64,000 bases of DNA from the NCBI GenBank assembly GCA_021738065.1, contig JAIPCT010000001.1, positions 20,673 to 84,672 of the forward strand, in the 5' to 3' direction. Below, in pieces: positions 26,393-35,399 of this stretch. The notes under the pieces were generated by a model. That model was not told where the DNA came from, made no database searches, and saw only the letters and a list, made by a program, of their open reading frames with translations. This stretch comes from Burkholderiaceae bacterium. Lineage in GTDB: Bacteria; Pseudomonadota; Gammaproteobacteria; Burkholderiales; Rhodocyclaceae. Every line of letters begins with the position of its first letter. The first letter of the stretch is position 1. A program made the position numbers and the translations under genes.

Positions 26393-29107
26393 ATGAGCTT
26401 GGATTTCATCAAGTGGCGATCGCTCAAGACGCGCGTCACTGCTGCAATGCTGGCGATTTTTTTGCTCGGCATCTGGACCCTTACGCTCTACGTCAGCCGG
26501 ATGCTCCACGAAGACATGAAACGCCTTTTGGCCGAGCAACAGTTCTCGACGGTGTCATCCATTGCCGCGGAGATCAACCGCGACATGCAAGAACGATTGA
26601 GAAGTGTCGCCGAAGGTGTTACTCCGGCAATACTGGGCAATCCCGAGGCCCTGCAGTCGCTTCTGGAGCAGCGTCCGCTTCTACTGCGACTGTTCAATGG
26701 CGGCACCCTCGCCACGGGATTGGATGGAACAGCAATTGCCTCGCTTCCGCTCTCGGGGGAGCGGATTGGCGTCAATTTCATGGACCAAGACTATCTGATC
26801 GCTGCGCTCGAGAAAGGAAAAGCAGCGATCGGGCCGCCGACAATGAGCACCGCGTCATTGGCGCCGCAGGTGACAATCGCAGTCCCGATTCGGGATGCAC
26901 GGGGTGACGTAATCGGTGCCTTGGCAGGTACGATTGATCTCGCCAAATCCGGTTTCCTGAACAAGATTCTGGGAACCCGCTATGGCGAGACGGGCAGCTA
27001 TCGGCTGGTCGCGCCCCAACACCGGCTGATTGTCGCCAGCTCCGACAAAAATCAGATCCTCAAGACTCTGCCGGCCACCGGTATCAATCCCACGATGGAC
27101 CGCTTTATCGAAGGCTACGAAGGTTCTGCCATAGTAGACGACCCTCTGGGCGGAGAAGTGCTGGCGTCCGTCAAGAGTATTCCCGTGCCAGGCTGGATCG
27201 TCGGTGCCACCTTGCCCGTTGCGGAAGCTTTTGCCCCGATTCGCATCCTGCAGCAGCGCACGCTGCTGTCGGCGATCTTCCTGACGCTATTGGCGGGAAC
27301 CCTGGCATGGTGGATGGTAAGGCGCCAGCTCGCTCCGATGTTTTCGGTTGTGGAGACACTGGCCTCCATGACAGCAAATGCAAATGGCCACTCACTGCGG
27401 CCTCTGCCGATTGCGCGGCAGGACGAGATCGGGGAACTGCTCGGTGCGTTCAATCGCCTGCTGGAAACACTCGGGCACCGAGAAGACGCCTTGAAAGAGG
27501 CGCTGGACCGTCTGCAAAAAATTGCCAGCCGGCTACCCGGAGTTGTTTTTCAGCTTCGCCTGCGTACCGACGGCAGCTTCTGCATTCCCTACGCCAGTGA
27601 AGCCCTCAAGGAGATATACCGCGTCAGTCCGGATAAAGTTCGTGAAAACGCTTCGCCGATGTTTGCTGCTATTCACCCGGACGATCTGGCGAGCCACCTT
27701 GCTTCTCTTGAAGCATCGGCCCTGAACTTGACGCCCTGGAGTACCGAATACCGACTTGGATTCGAGGGTGAGTCGGATCTTTGGTTGCTCGTAAATGCGA
27801 TACCACAGAGGGAAGCAGACAACTCGGTGCTCTGGCATGGATTCGCCACCGACATCACTGAACGCAAGCGCGCCGAAGCCGAACTGGAAAGGCACCAGAG
27901 TCACCTTGAAGAACTGGTGATCTCCCGTACTGCAGAACTGCAGCGCGCCAAGGAGGGAGCTGAAACCGCCAACCGAGCCAAGAGCGCCTTCCTCGCCAAC
28001 ATGAGCCATGAGATTCGCACACCGATGAATGCCATCCTCGGCATGGCGAATCTCCTGCGTCGCGACGGCGTGATGCCGCGCCAGGCCGAGCGTCTCGACA
28101 AGATCGATACCGCCGCCATGCATCTGCTTTCCATTATCAACAACGTCCTCGATCTGTCGAAGATCGAAGCCGGAAAGTTCGTACTGGAGAACGCTCCGGT
28201 CAACTTCAACAGCCTGCTGGGCAATCTCAAGTCCATTCTTTCCGAACGTGCCAAGGCCAAGGGTATTGAACTGCGGGTCAGGACCGCCGCTTTCCCGCCC
28301 GATCTCTATGGCGACCCCACTCGACTGCAGCAAGCTCTGCTGAATTACGCCACCAACGCGATCAAATTCACCGATACCGGCGCCGTGACACTGTCACTCA
28401 GCAAGCTGGAGGAAGATGCAGAATCGGTGCTGGTGCGTTTCGCGGTCGAGGATACCGGCATCGGGATTGCGCCCGAGGCAGTAGGACGGCTGTTCAACGC
28501 CTTCGAGCAGGCGGACAATTCAACCACGCGCAAGTATGGCGGCACCGGACTCGGCCTGGCCATCACGCAACGACTGGCCGGATTGATGGGCGGCAAAGTC
28601 GGCGTCGAGAGCACGCCGGAGCTTGGCAGCACATTCTGGTTTACCGCCAGGATGAAAAGAGGCGGCGTGGCACCCATCGCATCGAAAGCGATCACGGATG
28701 CCGAACAGCAACTTCGACTGCGCCATTCCGGCGCCCGAATCCTGATCGCCGATGACGAGCCGATAAACCGGGAAATTGCCAGGCTGCAACTGGAGTCCGT
28801 CGGATTGACCGTGGACACTGTGGACGACGGTGCGGAAGCGGTAGCTGTGGCACAGCAAGTCGTCTATGCCGCGATCTTGATGGACATGCAGATGCCGAAC
28901 ATGGACGGGCTTGATGCGACGCGCCAATTGCGACAGCTTATCGGCTACCGAAACGTGCCGATCATCGCCATGACGGCCAATGCCTTTGCCGAAGATAGGG
29001 CGCGCTGCATGGAAGCGAAAATGGATGACTTTCTGATCAAGCCATTGGATTCAAAGCTGCTGTTTTCGACCTTGCTCAACTGGCTCGATCCGAGGCCCGC
29101 GGATTGA
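26393..29107 (+). CDS. Hybrid sensor histidine kinase (Cache-HAMP-PAS-HisKA-HATPase-REC)
   Basis: The protein has about 904 residues. Order: transmembrane helix near residues 15-35, a periplasmic Cache-like sensor (to about 300), a second helix (LLSAIFLTLLAGTLAWWMV), HAMP, and a PAS domain ending in HGFATDITERKRAE. HisKA has His539 in NMSHEIRTPMNA. HATPase shows NYATNAIKFTD, DTGIGIAPE and GGTGLGLAI. A C-terminal receiver domain has Asp831 in ILMDMQMPNMDG. The start ATG 26393 (MSLDFIKWRSLKTRVTAAM) places the first helix correctly. No output gene is adjacent, so the partner and signal are unknown. Confidence 0.9.
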   Translation: MSLDFIKWRSLKTRVTAAMLAIFLLGIWTLTLYVSRMLHEDMKRLLAEQQFSTVSSIAAEINRDMQERLRSVAEGVTPAILGNPEALQSLLEQRPLLLRLFNGGTLATGLDGTAIASLPLSGERIGVNFMDQDYLIAALEKGKAAIGPPTMSTASLAPQVTIAVPIRDARGDVIGALAGTIDLAKSGFLNKILGTRYGETGSYRLVAPQHRLIVASSDKNQILKTLPATGINPTMDRFIEGYEGSAIVDDPLGGEVLASVKSIPVPGWIVGATLPVAEAFAPIRILQQRTLLSAIFLTLLAGTLAWWMVRRQLAPMFSVVETLASMTANANGHSLRPLPIARQDEIGELLGAFNRLLETLGHREDALKEALDRLQKIASRLPGVVFQLRLRTDGSFCIPYASEALKEIYRVSPDKVRENASPMFAAIHPDDLASHLASLEASALNLTPWSTEYRLGFEGESDLWLLVNAIPQREADNSVLWHGFATDITERKRAEAELERHQSHLEELVISRTAELQRAKEGAETANRAKSAFLANMSHEIRTPMNAILGMANLLRRDGVMPRQAERLDKIDTAAMHLLSIINNVLDLSKIEAGKFVLENAPVNFNSLLGNLKSILSERAKAKGIELRVRTAAFPPDLYGDPTRLQQALLNYATNAIKFTDTGAVTLSLSKLEEDAESVLVRFAVEDTGIGIAPEAVGRLFNAFEQADNSTTRKYGGTGLGLAITQRLAGLMGGKVGVESTPELGSTFWFTARMKRGGVAPIASKAITDAEQQLRLRHSGARILIADDEPINREIARLQLESVGLTVDTVDDGAEAVAVAQQVVYAAILMDMQMPNMDGLDATRQLRQLIGYRNVPIIAMTANAFAEDRARCMEAKMDDFLIKPLDSKLLFSTLLNWLDPRPAD

Positions 29108-29463
29108 TAGACCCGCCCCTTCGCGACCATCTGTGCGCCAACCGGCAAGCCTGCACCGTATCGCCAGCGCCGACTTTCCAGCATCCCAAGCGCTTGAACC
29201 GGGCAACAAGCGCCCTCGGCTGCCGACTGAGATATTGAACGGGAAGGGCGCGACCGCATCCTTGGATGTCGGTTCTTTGCGGCGCAACGGCGCCAAACAA
29301 AACGCAGAAATGCGCTGAGCGGTTTCACGACACGCCACGCGAGCCCAACTATTCCTAAAAGTTGGGCTGGTAGAGCGGCCGAAAGTCCCGGCCCACTGGT
29401 CGCTGTCATGCGCACAGGAAGATTGAAATCGCTTTGTCACAATAATTTGATAATATTCGAACT
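29108..29463. other. Intergenic region before the ars operon, with repeat and hairpin
   Basis: This 356-bp gap holds a copy of the 24-bp dispersed repeat (29156-29180). A perfect hairpin AGCCCAAC / GTTGGGCT (29342-29349 and 29361-29368, 11-nt loop) follows. An AT-rich stretch with TTGATAATATTCGAA lies just before arsR. No coding frame with family resemblance is seen. Confidence 0.6.
29156..29180 (+). repeat. Dispersed 24-bp repeat, intergenic copy
   Basis: CCGTATCGCCAGCGCCGACT followed by TTCCA, one of two intergenic copies. The other is at 50660-50684 and shares the TTCCA end. Confidence 0.7.
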
Positions 29464-29464
29464 A
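29443..29464 (+). promoter_or_regulatory. Candidate ArsR operator/promoter region
   Basis: An AT-rich, partly symmetric stretch (TTTGATAATATTCGAA core) directly before the arsR ATG. Autoregulated ArsR proteins bind imperfect palindromes overlapping their promoter. The precise -35 and -10 boxes are unclear. Confidence 0.4.
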
Positions 29465-29838
29465 TGGAATCACTAAACGCCTCCGAACTGCTTGCCGCCT
29501 TGGGTCATGAATCCCGCCTTTCGATTTTTCGCCTGCTGGTCGAAGCTGGACCGACGGGGATCAATGCCAGTGCGATCGGCGAGCAATTGGGACTTGTTCC
29601 GGCAACCCTGTCTTTTCATCTGGCCCATCTCAGCCGGGTCGGACTGATCCAGGGAAGACAGGAAAGCCGATTCATTTACTACTCCGCCGACTATGGCGAG
29701 ATGGATGAATTGATTTCCTTCCTGACCAATAATTGCTGCCAGGGAAAAGCCTGCCTGCCCAAGACTTCCATGGCAAACACCGTCATCAAGCGCCGCAGCC
29801 GTGTCGCAAAATCACCCGCAACGAAAGGAAATTCATGA
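29464..29838 (+). CDS. arsR: ArsR-family arsenic-responsive repressor
   Basis: A 124-residue winged-helix repressor. The HTH region is ASAIGEQLGLVPATLSFHLAHL, and the beta-wing is GLIQGRQESRFIYYSAD. It lacks the E. coli-type CVC motif in helix 3. A C-terminal group NNCCQGKAC (two adjacent cysteines plus a third) replaces it, as in the C-terminal-site ArsR group that senses As(III). The final basic tail (KRRSRVAK) is extra. The stop overlaps the arsC start (ATGA at 29835). Confidence 0.92.
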   Translation: MESLNASELLAALGHESRLSIFRLLVEAGPTGINASAIGEQLGLVPATLSFHLAHLSRVGLIQGRQESRFIYYSADYGEMDELISFLTNNCCQGKACLPKTSMANTVIKRRSRVAKSPATKGNS

Positions 29839-30350
29839 GCGAGCGCGTCTACAACGTGCTGTTTCTGTGCACCGGCAATTCGGCCCGCAGCATTCTGGCG
29901 GAATCGATTCTCAACCTGCCGGTGGTTGGACAAGGTCGCTTTCACGCTTACAGCGCCGGAAGCCATCCTGCGGGAACCGTCAACCCCTACACAATCGAGC
30001 TGCTGCGCAAGAACCGTATCCCGACGGAGGACCTGCGCAGCAAGGGCTGGGAGGAATTCGCCGCGCCGGGCGCGCCGGCACTGGATTTCGTATTCACAGT
30101 ATGCGACAACGCGGCCGGCGAAGTCTGCCCCGTCTGGCCCGGGCAACCGATGACCGCGCATTGGGGTATTGCCGACCCGGCAGTCGCGGAAGGCAGCGAG
30201 GACGCCAGGCGCAAGGCCTTTTTTACCGCCTACAACCAGCTCCACCGCCGAATCGCCATGTTCGCCAGCCTGCCCTTGGCCAAGCTCAAGGGCGTCGCTC
30301 TCAAGCAGGAACTCGATGGCATCGGCAGGCTCGATGGCGCGAGCCAATAG
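29835..30350 (+). CDS. arsC: Arsenate reductase, low-molecular-weight phosphatase type (first copy)
   Basis: A 171-residue protein of the LMW-phosphatase arsenate reductase family. The P-loop CTGNSARS at residues about 11-18 has the nucleophilic Cys. The redox pair lies in FTVCDNAAGEVCPVWPG. It reduces arsenate to arsenite using thioredoxin or a mycothiol/glutathione system. An upstream in-frame frame exists, but the ATG overlapping the arsR stop fits the family. A second related gene follows 38 bp later. Confidence 0.93.
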   Translation: MSERVYNVLFLCTGNSARSILAESILNLPVVGQGRFHAYSAGSHPAGTVNPYTIELLRKNRIPTEDLRSKGWEEFAAPGAPALDFVFTVCDNAAGEVCPVWPGQPMTAHWGIADPAVAEGSEDARRKAFFTAYNQLHRRIAMFASLPLAKLKGVALKQELDGIGRLDGASQ

Positions 30351-30388
30351 GCATCCACGCTTTTTTAGTCTTTCCATTTACTGCGATC

Positions 30389-30880
30389 ATGAACAAAACA
30401 ATTAATGTTCTGGTGCTTTGCACCGGCAATTCCGCCCGTTCCATTCTCGGCGAGATGCTGTTCAATCATTTGGCAAACGGACGCGTCAATGCCTATTCGG
30501 CAGGTAGCAAGCCGGCGGGGCAGGTCAATCCCGTGGCGCTGGAGACCCTGGCGAATCACGGCGTGCCAGCCGCCGGCGCGCGCAGCAAGTCGTGGGACGA
30601 ATTCGCCGTGGCGTCAGCGCCGACTTTTGACTTCATTTTCACGGTTTGCGGCAACGCGGCGGCGGAGGCCTGCCCGGTCTGGCCGGGTCACCCCGCCACG
30701 GCTCACTGGGGCATTACCGATCCGGCGCACGTGGAGCCGCTCGATGCGCGGCGCGCCGCATTTGAAGCTGCCTACCGGTCGCTGAAGAAACGCGTCACCG
30801 CTTTCCTTGCCCTGCCGCTGGAAACCATGAGTCGCGACGAAGCGCTTGTGGCAGCCCAGCGTATTCACGCGGAGGAATGA
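30389..30880 (+). CDS. arsC: Arsenate reductase, LMW phosphatase type (second copy)
   Basis: A 163-residue paralogue of the preceding gene with the same P-loop CTGNSARS and the cysteine pair in FTVCGNAAAEACPVWPG. The residue stretch AVASAPTF is encoded by a sequence (30605-30628) that matches the 24-bp dispersed repeat at 22 of 24 positions. The first copy has the unrelated AAPGAPAL here. Both copies keep the catalytic cysteines, so both may be active. The start ATG 30389 agrees with the family N-terminus. Confidence 0.9.
   Translation: MNKTINVLVLCTGNSARSILGEMLFNHLANGRVNAYSAGSKPAGQVNPVALETLANHGVPAAGARSKSWDEFAVASAPTFDFIFTVCGNAAAEACPVWPGHPATAHWGITDPAHVEPLDARRAAFEAAYRSLKKRVTAFLALPLETMSRDEALVAAQRIHAEE
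30605..30628 (+). repeat. Dispersed 24-bp repeat, copy in the second arsC
   Basis: 22 of 24 bases match GCCGTGTCGCCAGCGCCGAC plus TTTT. It reads AVASAPTF, the same frame as the copies in the PlcP-like and EAL genes. Confidence 0.5.
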
Positions 30881-30882
30881 GC

Positions 30883-31968
30883 ATGTCCGCCCAATGTGAA
30901 GTGGCTGCCAATCTTGCCGCCGGCGCGCCGATGAGCGCGTTCGAGCGCTACCTGACGGTCTGGGTCTTTCTCTGCATCATCGTCGGCATCGCCCTCGGCC
31001 AGTGGCTGCCGGCCCCCTTCCAGGTGCTCGGCAAACTCGAGGTCGCGCGGGTCAATCTGCCGGTCGGCCTGCTGATCTGGATCATGATCATCCCGATGCT
31101 GGTCAAGGTGGATTTCGGCGCCCTGCATGAGGTCCGCCAACATGTGCGCGGCATCGGCGTCACGCTGTTCGTGAATTGGCTGGTCAAACCCTTCTCGATG
31201 GCTTTCCTCGGCTGGCTGTTCATTCGCCACCTGTTCGCCCCCATGTTGCCCGCCGATCAGTTGGACAGTTACATCGCCGGCCTCATACTGCTCGCAGCCG
31301 CGCCCTGCACCGCGATGGTTTTCGTCTGGAGCCGGCTGACCAATGGCGATCCGCTGTTCACCTTGTCGCAGGTCGCCGTGAACGACACCATCATGATTTT
31401 TGCCTTCGCCCCGCTGGTCGGCCTGCTGCTCGGCATCTCGGCCATCACCGTGCCCTGGGATACGCTGCTCACCTCGGTCGTGCTCTACATCGTGATACCG
31501 CTGGCGCTGGCCCAAGTCTGGCGCAAAAGCTTGCTGAGCAAGGGCACGGCGCATTTCGATGCGATGATGGAAAAGATCGGACCGTGGTCGATTTCGGCGT
31601 TGCTCGCCACACTGGTGCTGCTGTTCGCCTTCCAGGGCAAAGCCATCATCGAGCAGCCGCTGATCATTGCCTTGCTGGCGGTGCCCATTCTGATCCAGGT
31701 CCTGTTCAACTCGAGCCTGGCCTATTGGCTGAATCGCGTCGTCGGCGAGAAGCACAGCGTCGCCTGCCCCTCGGCGCTGATCGGCGCCTCCAATTTTTTC
31801 GAACTGGCCGTGGCCGCCGCCATCAGTCTGTTCGGCTTTGAGTCCGGTGCCGCACTCGCCACTGTGGTCGGCGTACTGATCGAAGTCCCGGTCATGCTGC
31901 TGGTGGTGAAGATCGTCAATCAATCCAAGGGCTGGTATGAGGCCGGCCTGCAAACAAAGGAACCGTGA
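30883..31968 (+). CDS. acr3: Arsenite efflux transporter, ACR3 family
   Basis: A 361-residue membrane protein with about ten helices. ACR3 markers include LIWIMIIPMLVKVDF, the conserved cysteine region AAAPCTAMVFVWS and PAALIGASNFFELAVA-like PSALIGASNFFELAVA. It exports arsenite by the proton motive force. An ATG at 30877 overlaps the previous stop. The strong GGAGG at 30871-30875 is spaced properly for the ATG at 30883, so that start is preferred. Confidence 0.93.
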   Translation: MSAQCEVAANLAAGAPMSAFERYLTVWVFLCIIVGIALGQWLPAPFQVLGKLEVARVNLPVGLLIWIMIIPMLVKVDFGALHEVRQHVRGIGVTLFVNWLVKPFSMAFLGWLFIRHLFAPMLPADQLDSYIAGLILLAAAPCTAMVFVWSRLTNGDPLFTLSQVAVNDTIMIFAFAPLVGLLLGISAITVPWDTLLTSVVLYIVIPLALAQVWRKSLLSKGTAHFDAMMEKIGPWSISALLATLVLLFAFQGKAIIEQPLIIALLAVPILIQVLFNSSLAYWLNRVVGEKHSVACPSALIGASNFFELAVAAAISLFGFESGAALATVVGVLIEVPVMLLVVKIVNQSKGWYEAGLQTKEP

Positions 31969-32348
31969 TGAAAACGCTTGAAGTGTATGACCCCGCCATG
32001 TGCTGCTCCAGCGGTGTCTGCGGCGTCGATGTCGATCCGCAACTCGCCCGTTTCGCCGCCGACCTGAAATGGGTCGAGCAACAAGGCATTGAGGTGACTC
32101 GCCACAATCTGGGCCAGGAGCCGCAAGCCTTTGCCGCCAATCCGGCGGTCATCAAGGAAATGGAGGCCGGGATGGAGCGGCTGCCGGTAATCGTGCTCGA
32201 TGGGAAAATCGTCTCGACAGGCTTGTACCCGTCCCGCGAGCAGCTCGCACAGAAGCTCGGTATTGCCGCAGTTGTCGATGTCGTCACCACCGAAACATCG
32301 GCGGCCAAGGCTGCACCCTGTTGCTCGCCCAAATCCGGCTGCTGCTGA
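31968..32348 (+). CDS. arsD: Arsenite metallochaperone ArsD
   Basis: A 126-residue protein starting MKTLEVYDPAMCCSSGVCG. The paired Cys11-Cys12 and following Cys give the arsenite site, and vicinal pairs CC near residues 118 and 125 (APCCSPKSGCC) match E. coli ArsD. It passes As(III) to ArsA. The ATG overlaps the acr3 stop TGA. Confidence 0.94.
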   Translation: MKTLEVYDPAMCCSSGVCGVDVDPQLARFAADLKWVEQQGIEVTRHNLGQEPQAFAANPAVIKEMEAGMERLPVIVLDGKIVSTGLYPSREQLAQKLGIAAVVDVVTTETSAAKAAPCCSPKSGCC

Positions 32349-32364
32349 AACAGAACGTCGAGAC

Positions 32365-34116
32365 ATGGCCCTCCCCGAACTGAGAACCCGACACGCTTTC
32401 TTCACCGGCAAGGGCGGGGTGGGCAAGACATCCCTCTCCTGCGCAAGCGGACTCGCCATGGCCGAAGCCGGCCAACGAGTCCTCATCGTCAGTACCGACC
32501 CAGCCTCCAATCTCGATGAAGTACTTGGCACGGCACTGAGTCAAACGCCGACCGCGATACCCGGCGTGGCGGGTCTTTTCGCGCTCAACATCGATCCGGA
32601 AGCGGCCGCCCGCGACTACCGCGAACGCATGGTCGGACCCTACCGGGGTGTCCTCCCGGCAGCGGCAATCCAGAGCATGGAGGAGCAGTTCTCCGGCGCG
32701 TGCACCATCGAGATCGCCGCCTTCGACGAATTCTCGAAACTGCTAGGCGATCCGGCGGCAACGCGCGATTTCGATCATGTCATCTTCGACACCGCCCCGA
32801 CCGGGCATACCCTGCGACTGCTGACGCTTCCCTCGGCCTGGGACGAGTTCATCGCCTCGTCGACCGGCGGCGCGTCCTGCCTCGGGCCGCTTGCCGGACT
32901 GCAAAAGCAGAAGGCGCTTTACGCGGCCACGGTCAAACGTCTTGCCGATTCCGAAGAAACCTCCGTCATTCTGGTCAGCCGCCCCGACGCCTCGGCATTG
33001 CGCGAAGCCGAGCGCACGCGCAGCGAACTGGCCGATCTCGGTGTGCGCAACATCCAGCTCACCATCAATGGGCTATTCGTGGCGGCAACGCCGGGAGACG
33101 TCATCGCCGACGCCATGACCCGCCGCGCGGCAGACGCCCTTGCGGGCATGCCGGCAACCCTCTCCGGACTGCCCGGCAGTACGATTCCATTCCTGCCGCG
33201 CGGCACGGTCGGCATCGAAGCCCTGCGCGTCATGGCGCGACCCGAAACCGCCATCAAGCCGGGCTTCGCCGATGCCGCACCACAAACCCGGCTGCCGCCC
33301 GGTCTGCAGCGCATGGTCGAAGAAATTGCCGCGAGTCGCCGCGGAGTCATCATGACCATGGGCAAGGGCGGCGTCGGCAAGACCACCATCGCGGCGGCCA
33401 TTGCCGTCGCCCTGGCCAAGCGCGGCCACCCGGTGCTGCTGTCGACCACCGATCCCGCCGCCCATGTCGACGCCGCTGTGGAGGAAGCTGTCACGGGGCT
33501 GCGCGTGACCCGGATCGATCCCGCTCTTGAAGTCCTGCAATACACCGACGAAGTGCTGAAAAAAGCCGGCGACACGCTCGATGCGGCCGGCCGGGCCATG
33601 CTGGAGGAGGACCTGCGTTCCCCCTGCACCGAAGAAATCGCGGTGTTTCGCGCCTTCGCCCGTACTGTCGACGAAGGCAAGGATGGATTCGTGGTGCTCG
33701 ACACGGCACCCACGGGACACACGATTCTGCTGCTGGATGCGGCCGAGGCCTATCACCGCGAAGTAATGCGCACCCAGGGCGACATGCCCGAATCCGTGCG
33801 CCAGTTGTTGCCGCGCCTGCGCGACCCCGACTACACGCGAACCCTGATCGTGACGCTGGCCGAAGCCACTCCGGTGCACGAAGCCGAACGCCTGCAGGAC
33901 GATCTCGCCCGGGCCGGCGTCAAACCCTATGCCTGGGTGATCAACCAATCACTTCTGGCCAGCGGCACCCATGATCCGCTGCTGTCGGAACGCGGAGCCT
34001 ACGAAGTGCCTTACATCCACCGAGTGTTAGATGAACTGGCGGAGCGCTGCGCTCTGATACCGTGGCTGGCCGAGGCGCCGACGGGCACGCAGGGCTTGTC
34101 GAAGCTGATCCAGTAA
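32365..34116 (+). CDS. arsA: Arsenite-transporting ATPase ArsA
   Basis: The 583-residue ATPase has two homologous halves. P-loops GKGGVGKT sit at residues about 12-19 and 331-338, and each half carries DTAPTGHT. Candidate metal cysteines are in FSGACTIEIA, GGASCLGPL and LRSPCTEEIA. ArsA energises arsenite export with the membrane transporter. The start ATG 32365 gives the family beginning MALPELRTRHAFFTGKGG. The operon order is arsR-arsC-arsC-acr3-arsD-arsA. Confidence 0.95.
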   Translation: MALPELRTRHAFFTGKGGVGKTSLSCASGLAMAEAGQRVLIVSTDPASNLDEVLGTALSQTPTAIPGVAGLFALNIDPEAAARDYRERMVGPYRGVLPAAAIQSMEEQFSGACTIEIAAFDEFSKLLGDPAATRDFDHVIFDTAPTGHTLRLLTLPSAWDEFIASSTGGASCLGPLAGLQKQKALYAATVKRLADSEETSVILVSRPDASALREAERTRSELADLGVRNIQLTINGLFVAATPGDVIADAMTRRAADALAGMPATLSGLPGSTIPFLPRGTVGIEALRVMARPETAIKPGFADAAPQTRLPPGLQRMVEEIAASRRGVIMTMGKGGVGKTTIAAAIAVALAKRGHPVLLSTTDPAAHVDAAVEEAVTGLRVTRIDPALEVLQYTDEVLKKAGDTLDAAGRAMLEEDLRSPCTEEIAVFRAFARTVDEGKDGFVVLDTAPTGHTILLLDAAEAYHREVMRTQGDMPESVRQLLPRLRDPDYTRTLIVTLAEATPVHEAERLQDDLARAGVKPYAWVINQSLLASGTHDPLLSERGAYEVPYIHRVLDELAERCALIPWLAEAPTGTQGLSKLIQ

Positions 34117-34221
34117 CAGGGACACGATTCAGGCTTTCGATGACCGCGACAAGCCCGCAATAGAAGGGCGGCGACAAGGCAAACCCCGCTGGCGCAGCAC
34201 CGCGCCGTGCGCCCACCCGGA

Positions 34222-35361
34222 TCAGAGAATGCGGTTGCCTTCCAGCCAGGAAGCGGTCACCGACACCACATGACTGTCGGCATGGACCCTGATCAAGTCC
34301 GCACGCATTCCCGGCGCAATCTCGCCCCGGTCGTTCAAGCCGGCCAGACGTGCTGGATTGGCACTCACTACGGCGACAGCATCGGGAAGACCCCAGCCCG
34401 CTCGCTCAGTCAGCAAAAAAGCTGCATGCAACAGGCTCGCCGGCACATAGTCGGAAGACAGGCCGTCGAGCAGCCGTTCTTGCGCGAGCTCAAGCGCCGA
34501 GACGTTGCCCGAGTGCGAGCCGTTGCGCACCACGTTTGGAGCGCCCATCACCACACCAAGATTGCTCTGCCGTGCCGTTCGCGCGGCTAGCAGTGTGGTG
34601 GGAAATTCCGAGATCACGACACCTTCCGCCACGGCCTCCGCCACATGCTCCGGCGTCGCATCGTCATGACTCGCGAGAGGGATGCCGCGAGTGCGACACA
34701 CCTCGACAACAACGCTGCGGTTTGCGGCGCTGTGGCTCAAGTGATTCTTCTGCTGCTCGACGACAAACGCGTCCATTTCATGATTGCTCAGGCCGTGTTT
34801 GCCCTGATAGTACTCACGGTGTTTTGCGAGGTCGATGAACTGTCGCTGGCCAGGCGTGTGGTCCATCAGGGAAACAAGCTGCAGTGTCGCTTGCCCGACC
34901 AGCCCTTCGAACAATTCGATGAGCCTGGCGTAGGAGAGTTCGCAGCGCAAATGGAGCAGATGCCGGGCGCGTAGCAGGCCTCTCTCCCCGCAATGTTCGA
35001 GCGCTTCCAGCATCGGACGCAACTTGTCGGTGCGCGCAGTGCCGGTGCCGACATCGCCGATGGAAATGGCGTCGAGTACGGTGGTGATGCCAGCGGCGAC
35101 AATCTGCGCATCATGCGCCAGGACCGCCGGCAAGGCCGGCCAGGTCACTCCCGGCCGGGGTGTCAGATGTTTTTCGAGGTTATCGGTATGCAGTTCGACC
35201 AGGCCCGGCAGCAGGTAGTCGCCGTTCCAGTCTTCCGCGGTGGTAGCCGTCGTGCCGCGTGCCAAATCCGCAATCCGGCCATTGGCCAGGTGCAGGGTGC
35301 CGAGAAACTCCTCGTCCCGCGTCACGATACGGGCGTTGCGAATCGTTAACTCTGTGCTCAT
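34222..35361 (-). CDS. phnM: Alpha-D-ribose 1-methylphosphonate 5-triphosphate diphosphatase, second copy
   Basis: A 379-residue amidohydrolase-fold protein beginning MSTELTIRNARIVTRDEEFL. Metal-site motifs are ELHTDNLEKH and ITTVLDAISIG, then HLLHLRCEL and SLMDHTPGQRQF; the late segment LASHDDATPEH completes it. PhnM removes pyrophosphate from the phosphonate-ribose triphosphate. It follows phnE, and a TTG frame overlaps the phnE stop; the ATG at 35361 has a GGTGG site. The other phnM is at 39584. Confidence 0.92.
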   Translation of the reverse strand: MSTELTIRNARIVTRDEEFLGTLHLANGRIADLARGTTATTAEDWNGDYLLPGLVELHTDNLEKHLTPRPGVTWPALPAVLAHDAQIVAAGITTVLDAISIGDVGTGTARTDKLRPMLEALEHCGERGLLRARHLLHLRCELSYARLIELFEGLVGQATLQLVSLMDHTPGQRQFIDLAKHREYYQGKHGLSNHEMDAFVVEQQKNHLSHSAANRSVVVEVCRTRGIPLASHDDATPEHVAEAVAEGVVISEFPTTLLAARTARQSNLGVVMGAPNVVRNGSHSGNVSALELAQERLLDGLSSDYVPASLLHAAFLLTERAGWGLPDAVAVVSANPARLAGLNDRGEIAPGMRADLIRVHADSHVVSVTASWLEGNRIL

Positions 35362-35399
35362 GCTGCCACCCTGTTGCGCAGACGCCGATGCGGCTGCAT

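Noticed and set aside
30359..30368. T-run between the two arsC genes as a terminator
   Set aside because: No stem precedes the T-run, and the genes are in one operon.
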